A stretch of 18,043 nt of DNA, taken from the NCBI GenBank assembly GCA_044237845.1, contig JBIIEL010000039.1, forward strand, positions 1-18,043, in the 5' to 3' direction. The notes beneath the pieces were generated by a model, which saw only the letters and a list, made by a program, of their open reading frames with translations, was not told the origin of the DNA and ran no database searches. A program made the position numbers and the translations under genes. Source of the DNA: QFOX01 sp044237845. GTDB lineage: Bacteria > Pseudomonadota > Alphaproteobacteria > Rickettsiales > UBA3002. This document shows positions 1-6,920 of this stretch, in pieces (the stretch's first letter is position 1; every line of letters begins with the position of its first letter).

Positions 1-198
1 GCGCATGTCAAAACGATTGCTGAAATTCAACAGGAAGCCGTTCAGAATCGTATCGCCAGTGAGTCTATACCGCAAATGACGGTTACGCGTGGCGGCAAAA
101 TGGCGGCGAGCGAGGTGGGGATGATTCCCGAAAATAGCATCGCTGTGCCTGCCGCGGCAGAGCGTGTGGTGCAGCTTCAGCCGCAGTTGAGTGCTTAG
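1..198 (+). CDS. C-terminal end of an unidentified protein, truncated by the window edge
   Basis: Frame 1 is open from the first base to a TAG at 196-198 and encodes 65 residues with no start inside the window. The tail has a Gln/Glu-rich helix-like start (AEIQQEAVQNRIASE), then a short stretch containing TRGGKMAASE, then a proline- and valine-containing end. No family motif is recognisable. It converges on tsf and shares the bidirectional hairpin at 219-248. That the frame is coding is inferred from the open frame, the well-placed terminator and the lack of a better use for this DNA. The function is unknown. Confidence 0.6.
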   Translation, partial: AHVKTIAEIQQEAVQNRIASESIPQMTVTRGGKMAASEVGMIPENSIAVPAAAERVVQLQPQLSA

Positions 199-218
199 AT
201 CTTAAACAAACGCCAATA

Positions 219-248
219 AAAAAGGCCGGGTGAAACCCCGGCCTTTTT
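219..248. terminator. Bidirectional intrinsic terminator between the partial gene and tsf
   Basis: A 7-bp all-G/C stem, GGCCGGG (224-230) with CCCGGCC (237-243), encloses a six-base loop. It is flanked by an A run on the left and a T run (244-248) on the right, so it works as a rho-independent terminator in both directions. It ends the rightward partial gene and the leftward rpsB–tsf transcript, and is the clearest terminator in the window. Confidence 0.9.
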
Positions 249-268
249 CGTTTGGTGCGTAGACTCGA

Positions 269-1459
269 CTATGCAGCGGTGCCCGACATTTTGGCCACTT
301 CTGCGGCGAAATCATCCTCCGCTTTCGCGATGCCTTCGCCAAGGGCGAAGCGCGTGAATGCCTGCACAGAAACTGGTGCACCGACTTCTTTCTCAGCATT
401 CTTCAGCACGGTAGCGATAGTGTTTTTACCGTCGATCACGAAGGTTTGCTCCATCAGCACGGATTCGCGCATAGTTTCGTCGAGATAAAGCTGGGTAAGC
501 TTGCTCTCAATCGCAGCATCATCGCCGTAGGAACGCATTTTTTTGAGGAGGAATGCGGCTTCCTGGAAGAACACGCCGAGCAGCTTCTTGGTTTTCTCTG
601 CATCTTGCTTGTCTTTGCGGTCTTCGCTTTTGCTTTGGCGGTCATAATCCGCAAGCAGGCCGGCGACGTTCGGCAGGGTTTGTGAGAGCTCTTTCAGCTT
701 CGGCTCGAACTGCTTCTCAGAGAAGTTACGCTCCGAGGTCATGTGCTCTTTGAACTGTGTTGCGCTGCTTTCAAACGCCACGAACTCTGCAAACAGCTTT
801 TTCGCCTTGGTGCGGGAAACTTCTTCCTCACGCTTTTGGCCTTCGGCAGTGATGTCCGAGAGTTGCATATAGGTAGGGTTCGACGCCGCGATATGCATGC
901 AAAGCTGCTTGCCCAGCGCGGTGAGTGCGTCTTTGTTGCCGGTCGATTCCAGCGCGAGGAGTACGCCGATTTTGCCCATGCCCGGCTTGATAGCGCCATG
1001 CACATAGCTCGTGACCACGCCGTTTTTCGCGGTGAGGCCAGTGCTGCGACGCAGCTGGATGTTCTCGCCGATGGTGGCAACGGCATCCGTAATCGCATCC
1101 GCAACAGGCTTTTTCGCGACGCTGCAGGTATGTGCCTTCAGGCGGTCAAAATCACCACCTACTTCGAGGGCGTAGCCCGTAACAGCCTCGGCCAGTGCTT
1201 GGAACTGCTCGTTACGTGCGACGAAGTCGGTTTCCGAGTTGAGCTCGATCATCGCGCCTTTGTCGCCGGAAGCGGTCACGGCAACCACGCCTTCCGCCGC
1301 GGTGCGGCCAGATTTTTTCGCCGCTTGCGCGAGGCCTTTCTTACGCAGCCAGTCAATCGCAGCGTCCATGTTGCCGTTGCTTTCGTCGAGAGCTTTTTTA
1401 CAATCCAGCATGCCAGCGCCTGAGCGCTCGCGGAGTTCTTTAATCAGTTGTGCAGACAT
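269..1459 (-). CDS. tsf: Translation elongation factor Ts with a long central insertion
   Basis: EF-Ts is the guanine nucleotide exchange factor for EF-Tu in the cytoplasm. The N-terminal UBA-like domain (residues 1-45, LRERSGAGMLDCKKAL), the nucleotide-exchange motif TDFVARNEQF (77-86) and the core MHIAASNP (188-195) are all intact. The C-terminal core resumes at VLMEQTFVIDGK (334-345). The protein has 396 residues, against about 283 in E. coli and roughly 300 in most alphaproteobacteria. The excess lies between about residues 205 and 333, where a Lys/Glu-rich, probably helical segment replaces the usual short coiled-coil region. A GGAG ribosome site lies 8 bases before the ATG. The gene follows rpsB on the same strand, separated by a 91-bp spacer with a long hairpin. 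The identification is secure; the insertion's role is unknown. Confidence 0.96.
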   Translation of the reverse strand: MSAQLIKELRERSGAGMLDCKKALDESNGNMDAAIDWLRKKGLAQAAKKSGRTAAEGVVAVTASGDKGAMIELNSETDFVARNEQFQALAEAVTGYALEVGGDFDRLKAHTCSVAKKPVADAITDAVATIGENIQLRRSTGLTAKNGVVTSYVHGAIKPGMGKIGVLLALESTGNKDALTALGKQLCMHIAASNPTYMQLSDITAEGQKREEEVSRTKAKKLFAEFVAFESSATQFKEHMTSERNFSEKQFEPKLKELSQTLPNVAGLLADYDRQSKSEDRKDKQDAEKTKKLLGVFFQEAAFLLKKMRSYGDDAAIESKLTQLYLDETMRESVLMEQTFVIDGKNTIATVLKNAEKEVGAPVSVQAFTRFALGEGIAKAEDDFAAEVAKMSGTAA

Positions 1460-1491
1460 TGGGAGTCTCCAGTCGTTAAGTGTTGATTGTT

Positions 1492-1537
1492 AGTTGCGTG
1501 CAAGTCGTAGCCGGTTCACGGCTGACGACTTGCAACT
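1492..1537. repeat. Long imperfect inverted repeat in the rpsB–tsf spacer
   Basis: Arms GCAAGTCGT plus AGCCG (1500-1513) pair with CGGCT (1519-1523) and ACGACTTGC (1525-1533), with one bulged base and a five-base loop. A further AGTT/AACT pair extends it outward. No T run follows on either strand, so it is not a standard terminator. In the rpsB–tsf transcript it would form a stable intercistronic stem, which could be a processing or attenuation element or a copy of an interspersed palindromic repeat. Confidence 0.7.
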
Positions 1538-1550
1538 CACAATATATTGC

Positions 1551-2573
1551 TTACGCACTTTTTTTAGCGCGTGGCTTTTTCGCCTTGCTGTCATCCGTCG
1601 GTGCAGCTTCTTCAGTCGAAGCAGCAGCTACAGCAGCTTCAAAAGGCACTTCTGCCTTTTTGGCGCGGCTGGTAGCAGCTTTCTTTGCTTCTTCAGCAAA
1701 GGCTTCTTTTTTGGTGCTGCTGGATGGAGCAGCTTTGGCAGCAGGTTTGCCACGGCCACCCTTACCACGGCTATTGTTGTCGCGGGTCAGCTTCTCTTGT
1801 TGCTGGCGCTCCGACAGACCTTCCGTCGATTCCATTTCTGATGGCTCCTGGCTTGCACCAAAATCCACGTTACGGCTGCCGAGGCTCTCTTGCAGGCCGG
1901 AAAGCGCTGCATCCGAGATCAGTCGGCAGTAGAGTTTGATCGCGCGGGTTGCATCGTCGTTGCCTGGGATTGGGAAGTCGATGCCGTCAACCGTGCAGTT
2001 GGTGTCCACAATCGCAACGATCGGAATTCCAAGTTTTTTGGCTTCTTTTACAGCTAGCTCTTCACGGTTGGTGTCGATGATGAACAGCAGGTCTGGTTTG
2101 CCGCCCATATCACGGATCCCGCCGAGCGAACGCTCGAGCTTGTCGCGTTGACGCGTCATCGTCAGCAATTCTTTTTTGTTGAGGCCGGAATTCGCTTCAC
2201 CAATGCGCTCTTCGAGTTTGCGCAGTTGGCGGATGGAGTTCTGGATGGTCGACCAGTTGGTCAGCATGCCGCCGAGCCAGCGGTTATCGACATAATATTG
2301 ACCGCAACGCTTTGCAGCTGCGGCGATTTCTTCGCTCGCCTGACGCTTGGTGCCAACAAACAGGATACGGCCGTTTTTCGATACGGTGGCACGCACAGCC
2401 GAGAGGGCACGGTGCAACATCGGTACGGTTTGTTGCAGGTCGATGATGTGGATGTCGTTACGGGTGCCGTAAATGAACGGCGCCATGCGCGGATTCCAAC
2501 GTTTGGTTTTGTGGCCGAAGTGAACGCCAGCGTCAATCAGCTCGCGCATCGAAAAATCTGGTAGTGCAGACAT
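1551..2573 (-). CDS. rpsB: 30S ribosomal protein S2 with a basic C-terminal extension
   Basis: S2 is a structural protein of the small ribosomal subunit. Residues 1-233 match the family throughout: FSMRELIDAGVHFGHKTKRW near the start, WNPRMAPFIYG (26-36), YYVDNRWLGGMLTNW (93-107), the PDLLFIIDTNRE region (160-171) and IPIPGNDDATRAIKLYC. The remaining roughly 105 residues are low-complexity, rich in Lys, Ala, Ser and Glu, and end in AKKPRAKKSA. Total length is 340 residues, against about 241 in E. coli; C-terminal extensions of S2 are known in alphaproteobacteria. An AAAGGAG ribosome site precedes the ATG. The gene is first in an rpsB–tsf unit, the usual order, and diverges from hemN. Confidence 0.97.
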   Translation of the reverse strand: MSALPDFSMRELIDAGVHFGHKTKRWNPRMAPFIYGTRNDIHIIDLQQTVPMLHRALSAVRATVSKNGRILFVGTKRQASEEIAAAAKRCGQYYVDNRWLGGMLTNWSTIQNSIRQLRKLEERIGEANSGLNKKELLTMTRQRDKLERSLGGIRDMGGKPDLLFIIDTNREELAVKEAKKLGIPIVAIVDTNCTVDGIDFPIPGNDDATRAIKLYCRLISDAALSGLQESLGSRNVDFGASQEPSEMESTEGLSERQQQEKLTRDNNSRGKGGRGKPAAKAAPSSSTKKEAFAEEAKKAATSRAKKAEVPFEAAVAAASTEEAAPTDDSKAKKPRAKKSA

Positions 2574-2707
2574 GGTATACTCCTTTGTCCGGTTAATCCT
2601 CCGTAAACGATGGTCGTCTCCGACACCGGCGGGAAACTGAGAACACCCCAGCAGCCCTGACGTTTACGTGTGTGTTCCGCCCTGAACCTATTCCAAAGCG
2701 GTGGGCT

Positions 2708-2736
2708 CACATAACCCATATGGGCTGCCTATGCAA
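2708..2736 (-). promoter_or_regulatory. Possible sigma-70-type promoter for rpsB–tsf
   Basis: On the minus strand a TTGCAT hexamer (2731-2736) and a TATGTG hexamer (2708-2713) are separated by exactly 17 bases, about 135 bp upstream of the rpsB start. Each matches only three consensus positions. Spacing and location favour it, but the match is weak. It would leave a leader of more than 120 nucleotides, long enough for S2 autoregulation of the kind known in E. coli rpsB. Confidence 0.3.
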
Positions 2737-2758
2737 GTAAATCTCTCGGAAAAAGCAT

Positions 2759-2784
2759 AAAAACCGCTTTTTATGGCGGTTTTT
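2759..2784. terminator. Terminator-like hairpin between divergent rpsB and hemN
   Basis: AAAAACCGC (2759-2767) pairs perfectly with GCGGTTTTT (2776-2784) around an eight-base loop. The outer A/T part gives a T run in either direction. A terminator between two divergent genes is unexpected. It could insulate the two promoters from each other's antisense transcripts. If the true rpsB start site lies to its right, it would be an attenuator in the rpsB leader. Confidence 0.65.
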
Positions 2785-2793
2785 CGCGGTCGA

Positions 2794-2807
2794 TTGACTA
2801 AAATCAA
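2794..2807 (+). promoter_or_regulatory. FNR/FixK-type box upstream of hemN
   Basis: TTGACTAAAATCAA matches the FNR/FixK/Anr consensus TTGAT-N4-ATCAA at nine of ten specified positions. Its right edge is 57 bp before the GTG start of hemN. Oxygen-independent coproporphyrinogen oxidase genes are classical targets of FNR-family regulators in proteobacteria. The site's spacing and gene context make control by low oxygen a good inference. The regulator itself is not in the window. Confidence 0.75.
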
Positions 2808-2864
2808 TAGAGAGTCCGCGCGGGGCCTGTCTACTCCGTCCACAGAATAACAAGAGGTATGACC

Positions 2865-4214
2865 GTGACGCATTCGACGCAACATTGGCTGGGCATGGAA
2901 GCCCCACGCTATACCAGCTACCCTTCTGCGCATCATTTTTCGGCGGATACGGCGCAAACCACGCAAGCAGAGTGGCTCTCCAGCGTGAAAGACGGCAGCT
3001 CGGTTTCGCTTTACATGCATGTGCCGTTCTGTCGGGAGCTGTGCTGGTTCTGCGGGTGCCACACCAAAATGACTAAGCGCTACGAGCCAATTAGCAAATA
3101 TGTCGGTGTGATGATCGAGGAGTTGGCGTTGCTGAAGCGGATGATGGGGGGGCGCGGCAAAATCACTAACCTGCATTTTGGCGGTGGCTCGCCAAGCTTG
3201 CTGGTGACCGAGGATCTTCACGCGATTTTTAACGCCATTCATGACACGTTCGATGCCGGTGCGATGGGTGAGGCGGCAATTGAGCTCGACCCGCGTACCA
3301 CCTCGGCAGAAAACATTGCGCTCTATGCATCGCTCGGCATGAACCGCGTCAGCATCGGCATTCAGGATTTTGATCTGGTGGTGCAGCAGGCGATTAACCG
3401 CGTTCAGTCGTATGAGATGGTGGCGACGGTGGTGGATGATCTGCGCAGTGCCGGGCTTGAGCAGATGAATACCGACCTTATTTATGGGTTGCCGAATCAG
3501 ACGCCCGCGCGTTTTGAGGATACACTCGCCAAAACGCTGACATTGGCGCCGCAGCGCATTGCGCTGTTTTCCTATGCGCATGTGCCGAAGGTGAAAAAAC
3601 ATCAGCAGATGATCGACACCGCATGGCTACCGAGCGAGGAAGAGAAGCTCGCGCTTTATACCATGGCGTGCGAGCGCCTGAGCGCGGCGGGTTATGTGAT
3701 GATTGGTATCGACCATTTTGCGAAGACGGATGACCCGCTGGCCGTGGCAATGCTGAACGGCACCATGAAACGCAATTTTCAGGGCTATGTGACAGATACG
3801 ACCGACATGCTGATTGGCGTCGGCAGTTCTTCCATCAGCCAGTTTCCGCAAGGCTATGTGCAAAACAGTGCGCATTCGGTGGAATATCGCGACCGCATCG
3901 CCGCCGGTGAGCTGGCGGGTGTGCGCGGCTGGTCGTTCGTGGGCGAGGACATCCTCCGCAAGCAGGTAATCGACATGCTGATGTGTTTCATGGCGGTGGA
4001 TTTAGCAGAAGTCCGCCGCGCGCATGGTCTGGCGGAGGGGCATTTCGCTGCCGAAATCGCGCAGCTCAGGCAGGAGAAATACGTAAGCATCGTGGCGATT
4101 GAAGGTGAGCGTATTCGCCTCACCACGCCGTATCGCATGGCGGTGCGTGCGGTGGCTTCGGTCTTCGATCAGTATCACGGGGTGGCGCTGGGGCGCTACT
4201 CGAAGGTGGCCTAG
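2865..4214 (+). CDS. hemN: Oxygen-independent coproporphyrinogen III dehydrogenase (radical SAM)
   Basis: HemN decarboxylates coproporphyrinogen III to protoporphyrinogen IX using S-adenosylmethionine and a 4Fe-4S cluster, the oxygen-free route to haem in the cytoplasm. The HemN signature YTSYP is at residues 16-20, the radical-SAM cluster motif CRELCWFCGC gives C56, C60, C63 and the following C65, and the HFGGGSP glycine motif is at 104-110. About 450 residues is normal for the family. The purine-rich AAGAGG (2852-2857) lies only one base before an in-frame ATG at 2859 but seven bases before the GTG at 2865, so I favour the GTG; the ATG start would add two residues. A FNR-type box sits upstream. 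It converges with the exported-protein gene at 4232. Confidence 0.96.
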   Translation: MTHSTQHWLGMEAPRYTSYPSAHHFSADTAQTTQAEWLSSVKDGSSVSLYMHVPFCRELCWFCGCHTKMTKRYEPISKYVGVMIEELALLKRMMGGRGKITNLHFGGGSPSLLVTEDLHAIFNAIHDTFDAGAMGEAAIELDPRTTSAENIALYASLGMNRVSIGIQDFDLVVQQAINRVQSYEMVATVVDDLRSAGLEQMNTDLIYGLPNQTPARFEDTLAKTLTLAPQRIALFSYAHVPKVKKHQQMIDTAWLPSEEEKLALYTMACERLSAAGYVMIGIDHFAKTDDPLAVAMLNGTMKRNFQGYVTDTTDMLIGVGSSSISQFPQGYVQNSAHSVEYRDRIAAGELAGVRGWSFVGEDILRKQVIDMLMCFMAVDLAEVRRAHGLAEGHFAAEIAQLRQEKYVSIVAIEGERIRLTTPYRMAVRAVASVFDQYHGVALGRYSKVA

Positions 4215-4231
4215 TCAGCTAGGGCAATACC

Positions 4232-4798
4232 CTAACCAGGGCATTCCTTTTCCAGATAGTAGGCTGGATAGACTATGCCCATATTATAAAACTCTTGTGC
4301 AAATTGCTTTGTTTGGGGGGTTACATAGATTGATAATTCAAACTTTCTAGAGCATCCTTCATCTTTATCTGATGTGCCGCCGCTACAGGAGACTCGCCCA
4401 TAATCTTTGAAGGTGCTGTCTAATCCTTCATATTTGCATTCAAAGGCTTTTGTCGAGAATGAGGATGCAATATCTTTTAGTTCATTTTGGAGTTGTTTTT
4501 TGTGCGCTTCCGGCTCGCTGATATTGAGGTAATTCTTCATTAAGTCTCGAATTTGTGAACGATTCCAAACCGGTCCTTTGAGTGTGCTCTCATCTTTTAA
4601 GCTCTCAGCTTTTGCCATATCCCCTAATTGTTGAAAAATTTCATATTCAGCGCCGGTCATAACATTTTTTTCATTCGCAGATAGCGCGGAAAGATAGCTT
4701 GGGAACAAGCGTTTTACGTCATTTAGCTTCATATCTTCAGCGGTTGCTGAAGCTGAAGCAAGGCATGCTATACAGATAGTAGCGAGCGGAATTTTCAT
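4232..4798 (-). CDS. Small exported protein with four cysteines, function unknown
   Basis: The 188-residue product begins with a typical Sec signal peptide: MK, a hydrophobic core to about residue 17, and a likely signal peptidase I site after ATA (about residue 20). The mature part is mostly helical and charged. It contains four cysteines (C121, C138, C149, C186), consistent with two disulfides in the periplasm or outside the cell. No family is recognised. An AAGGAG site precedes the ATG. It starts 15 bp after the stop of the ubiquinone hydroxylase and is probably cotranscribed with it. Its A+T content is visibly higher than its neighbours', which may hint at later acquisition. Confidence 0.85.
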   Translation of the reverse strand: MKIPLATICIACLASASATAEDMKLNDVKRLFPSYLSALSANEKNVMTGAEYEIFQQLGDMAKAESLKDESTLKGPVWNRSQIRDLMKNYLNISEPEAHKKQLQNELKDIASSFSTKAFECKYEGLDSTFKDYGRVSCSGGTSDKDEGCSRKFELSIYVTPQTKQFAQEFYNMGIVYPAYYLEKECPG

Positions 4799-4813
4799 TT
4801 AAGTCTCTCCTTG

Positions 4814-6049
4814 CTAAGCCGCGCGTTTGAAGAGGGCGCGGGCGAGCTTAACCGGGGCGGGCAGGGCGCGGTTGGCCTCGTCGTCCTCCACCAGTTTTTC
4901 TACCAGCAGATTTTTCACCAGGTAAATACGCTGCGCAGCCTTGAGCAAAAAGCGGCGCGCCGCACGCGCCGGGGCGCTGTCGTTGGTGTAGAGGCTGACG
5001 ATGCTGTTGGTGGCAAGGTAGAGCGGCCGCGTGGTGCGGCGATGCTCGCGGTCGTATTGCGCTAGCATCTCTGCGCCGCCAATATCGCCGCCGGTATAAA
5101 GCGTCGACTGAATCAGCGTGGTCAGCGTATGCGCGCTGCGTAGCCCAAAATTGAAGCCATGCGCGGTGACGGGATGCATGCCTACCGCCGCATCTCCAAT
5201 CAGCGCGAAGCGCGGTGCGATGAATTTCTCGGCATAGACCCCGACCAGCGGATAGGCCACGCGTGGGCTGGCCAGTGTCATCGCGCCGTGGCGGTGCTGA
5301 AATTTCTCCGCCACCCAACGGCTGAATTCCGCTTCGTCGCAGGCAGTTCGATCGGCGGCTTCTTCCGGCTTCAGCGTAATCACGGCGGAGGAGCGCTTGC
5401 CCGCAAGCGGCAGAATCGCCAGCGTCAGCCCGTTGAGGAAACATTCATGCGCCACGCTGCCATGGTCGCGCTCATGCGTCATCTGGCAGACGATCATGGT
5501 CTTGCCGAAGTCGCGCGTTTCGGCGGTGATGCCCATTTTAGCGCGGCTATCGGAAAAGCGACTATCCGCCGCCAACACCAGCTTCGCGTGCACTACTTGG
5601 CCATTTGAGAGCGTGACAACGCTATGTCCTTTACCCTGCTCGATGGACACAATGCTTGTTTCGCTGCGGATGGTAATGCGCGGATTGCCTGCCACTACCT
5701 GATAGGCCGCCGCGCGGATATAATGGTTCGATACGATGAAGCCGAGCGCGTCGCGCGCGAGGGTGGCGAGCAGAAGATGGTCGGTCGAGTCGCCGTTCAG
5801 CACCCGCGCCTCGCGGATGATGGAGACAGACTCCTCCGGGATATGTTGCCACATGCCGAGTTCGCCGAGATAATGCTTCGAAAAATGGGTGAGGGCGATA
5901 TCGCGCCCATCCACCGACGGGTTGGCGATGCTGGCGAGCGGTTGCTTCTCCACCATCAGCACTGAAAGCCCTTGCTGCGTCAGCGCATGCGCCGCACACA
6001 ACCCCGCAGGCCCCGCACCGATGATGAGAATGTCGTAGCTGTTCGTCAT
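4814..6049 (-). CDS. FAD-dependent ubiquinone-biosynthesis hydroxylase (UbiH/UbiF/COQ6 family, UbiM-like)
   Basis: Members of this flavoprotein monooxygenase family hydroxylate the aromatic ring of ubiquinone precursors using O2 and NAD(P)H. Visible are the dinucleotide motif DILIIGAGPAG (6-16), VEKQ after the second strand, a DGRDIAL segment (47-53), and the FAD-ribityl motif GDAAVGMHPVTAHGFNFGL (285-303). The TAHGFNFG form, in place of the more common AGQGLNLG, recalls the UbiM branch, but I cannot settle which ring position it modifies. I chose the ATG at 6047-6049 because it places the Rossmann motif at the usual distance from the N-terminus; longer frames to 6058 or 6124 add a non-conserved basic leader. 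Length is 411 residues, normal. It heads a two-gene leftward unit with the exported protein. Confidence 0.88.
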   Translation of the reverse strand: MTNSYDILIIGAGPAGLCAAHALTQQGLSVLMVEKQPLASIANPSVDGRDIALTHFSKHYLGELGMWQHIPEESVSIIREARVLNGDSTDHLLLATLARDALGFIVSNHYIRAAAYQVVAGNPRITIRSETSIVSIEQGKGHSVVTLSNGQVVHAKLVLAADSRFSDSRAKMGITAETRDFGKTMIVCQMTHERDHGSVAHECFLNGLTLAILPLAGKRSSAVITLKPEEAADRTACDEAEFSRWVAEKFQHRHGAMTLASPRVAYPLVGVYAEKFIAPRFALIGDAAVGMHPVTAHGFNFGLRSAHTLTTLIQSTLYTGGDIGGAEMLAQYDREHRRTTRPLYLATNSIVSLYTNDSAPARAARRFLLKAAQRIYLVKNLLVEKLVEDDEANRALPAPVKLARALFKRAA

Positions 6050-6141
6050 GTTGTGCATTCTAGGGCTGAAATGGTGGGGTGTAAAGGCTTTGTGCGTGAA
6101 TAAAACGATCCTTTTATGGCGCACTTATGTCACATTACTCA

Positions 6142-6159
6142 TTGTCATAAAACTGTCAC
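6142..6159 (+). promoter_or_regulatory. PHO-box-like direct repeat upstream of the 6225-8329 unit
   Basis: TTGTCATAAAACTGTCAC consists of two 7-base units, TTGTCAT and CTGTCAC, separated by four A bases. This is the 11-base periodicity and sequence of a PhoB-binding PHO box. A third TGTCAC lies 15 bases upstream at 6128-6133. A TATAGC element (6182-6187) and a TATGAG (6193-6198) follow, before the AGGGAG ribosome site of the first gene. The site also lies in the shared upstream region of the divergent ubiquinone hydroxylase. Regulation by phosphate is inference from the motif alone. Confidence 0.5.
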
Positions 6160-6224
6160 ACACAGTTGGGGTAAATCAGTGTATAGCGCGGGTATGAGTA
6201 TTAGGTAACAAGGGAGACCAAACC

Positions 6225-6920
6225 ATGCCATTCAGTCCTGAAATTCTGAGACAAGTTGCTGAATCTATTGATCCGGAATGCTTTGCGCTTCCTGAACCAG
6301 GCGGTGCAATGAACGCCTACGACAAGCTGGCAAACATGCACTTCATGAATGAAGCCGGAGCTATCGTCACATTTCCGAGGCCTAACCACCGCTTTACGCT
6401 TAATTTTGGCTTTGATGGTTGCACGGTCTATTGCAAGGATACTAGCCCTGCGCTGGCCACTATGGACAAAGATTGGCGACATATCGTGATTAATTCTATG
6501 CCAGAAATGCAGGGTAGGTTTAAGGAGTTTCGCCAAGATTTCCGAAAGCATATCGAAACAAATCCTCTCGCTGATCCGAAGATACCAGACAAAATGCACC
6601 AAGTCTATAATGTGCCAAACGTCACAGTGCTTTTTCCTGTTGTCGAGGTCGATGATAAATGGATCGCAGCCAACAATAAGGCGCGTTACCCACAAAAGAC
6701 GATCTTTGTCGATAAAGCAACGGGGAAGAAATGGGCGCTCTCGAACCAAGCCGCGGCTGATGCACAGACTGCACTGGGGCTAATTACAAATCCCAGCAAT
6801 CCACGCGCGCACAATCCCAATATCCTTACCTTCGATGCTCAGGGATGCCAAACTGGAAAATTTGATGCGTCGGAAATTGAGAACAAGACCTTCAAACTCA
6901 AACAGGGCTGCTCTCGTTGA
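6225..6920 (+). CDS. Hypothetical soluble protein, first gene of a two-gene unit
   Basis: The 231-residue product has no signal peptide or membrane segment and no family I recognise. Features seen: a Pro-rich N-terminal third with NHRFTLNFGFDGCTVYC (residues 54-70), a basic helical centre, a segment WIAANNKARYPQKTIFVDKA with alternating strand character, and a C-terminal tail with two more cysteines (C208, C229; also C19, C66, C70). An AGGGAG site eight bases before the ATG supports the start. Its stop overlaps the start of the next gene, so the two are almost certainly translated together. The function may be linked to that membrane protein, but nothing in the sequence says how. Confidence 0.85.
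   Translation: MPFSPEILRQVAESIDPECFALPEPGGAMNAYDKLANMHFMNEAGAIVTFPRPNHRFTLNFGFDGCTVYCKDTSPALATMDKDWRHIVINSMPEMQGRFKEFRQDFRKHIETNPLADPKIPDKMHQVYNVPNVTVLFPVVEVDDKWIAANNKARYPQKTIFVDKATGKKWALSNQAAADAQTALGLITNPSNPRAHNPNILTFDAQGCQTGKFDASEIENKTFKLKQGCSR

Noticed and set aside
2688..3602. A 304-codon minus-strand open frame antisense to hemN
   Set aside because: It lies almost wholly opposite hemN, whose motifs are unambiguous. Its product is His/Arg-rich with no domain, as expected for a shadow frame of a high-G+C gene.
4220..4234. TAGGG-CAATA-CCCTA hairpin between convergent hemN and the exported-protein gene
   Set aside because: Five base pairs without a T run are too weak to call a terminator.
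6201..6749. A 182-codon minus-strand frame opposite the 6225 gene, considered as an alternative gene for an orphan region
   Set aside because: The plus-strand frame has a good ribosome site and couples to the next gene. The minus frame has neither.
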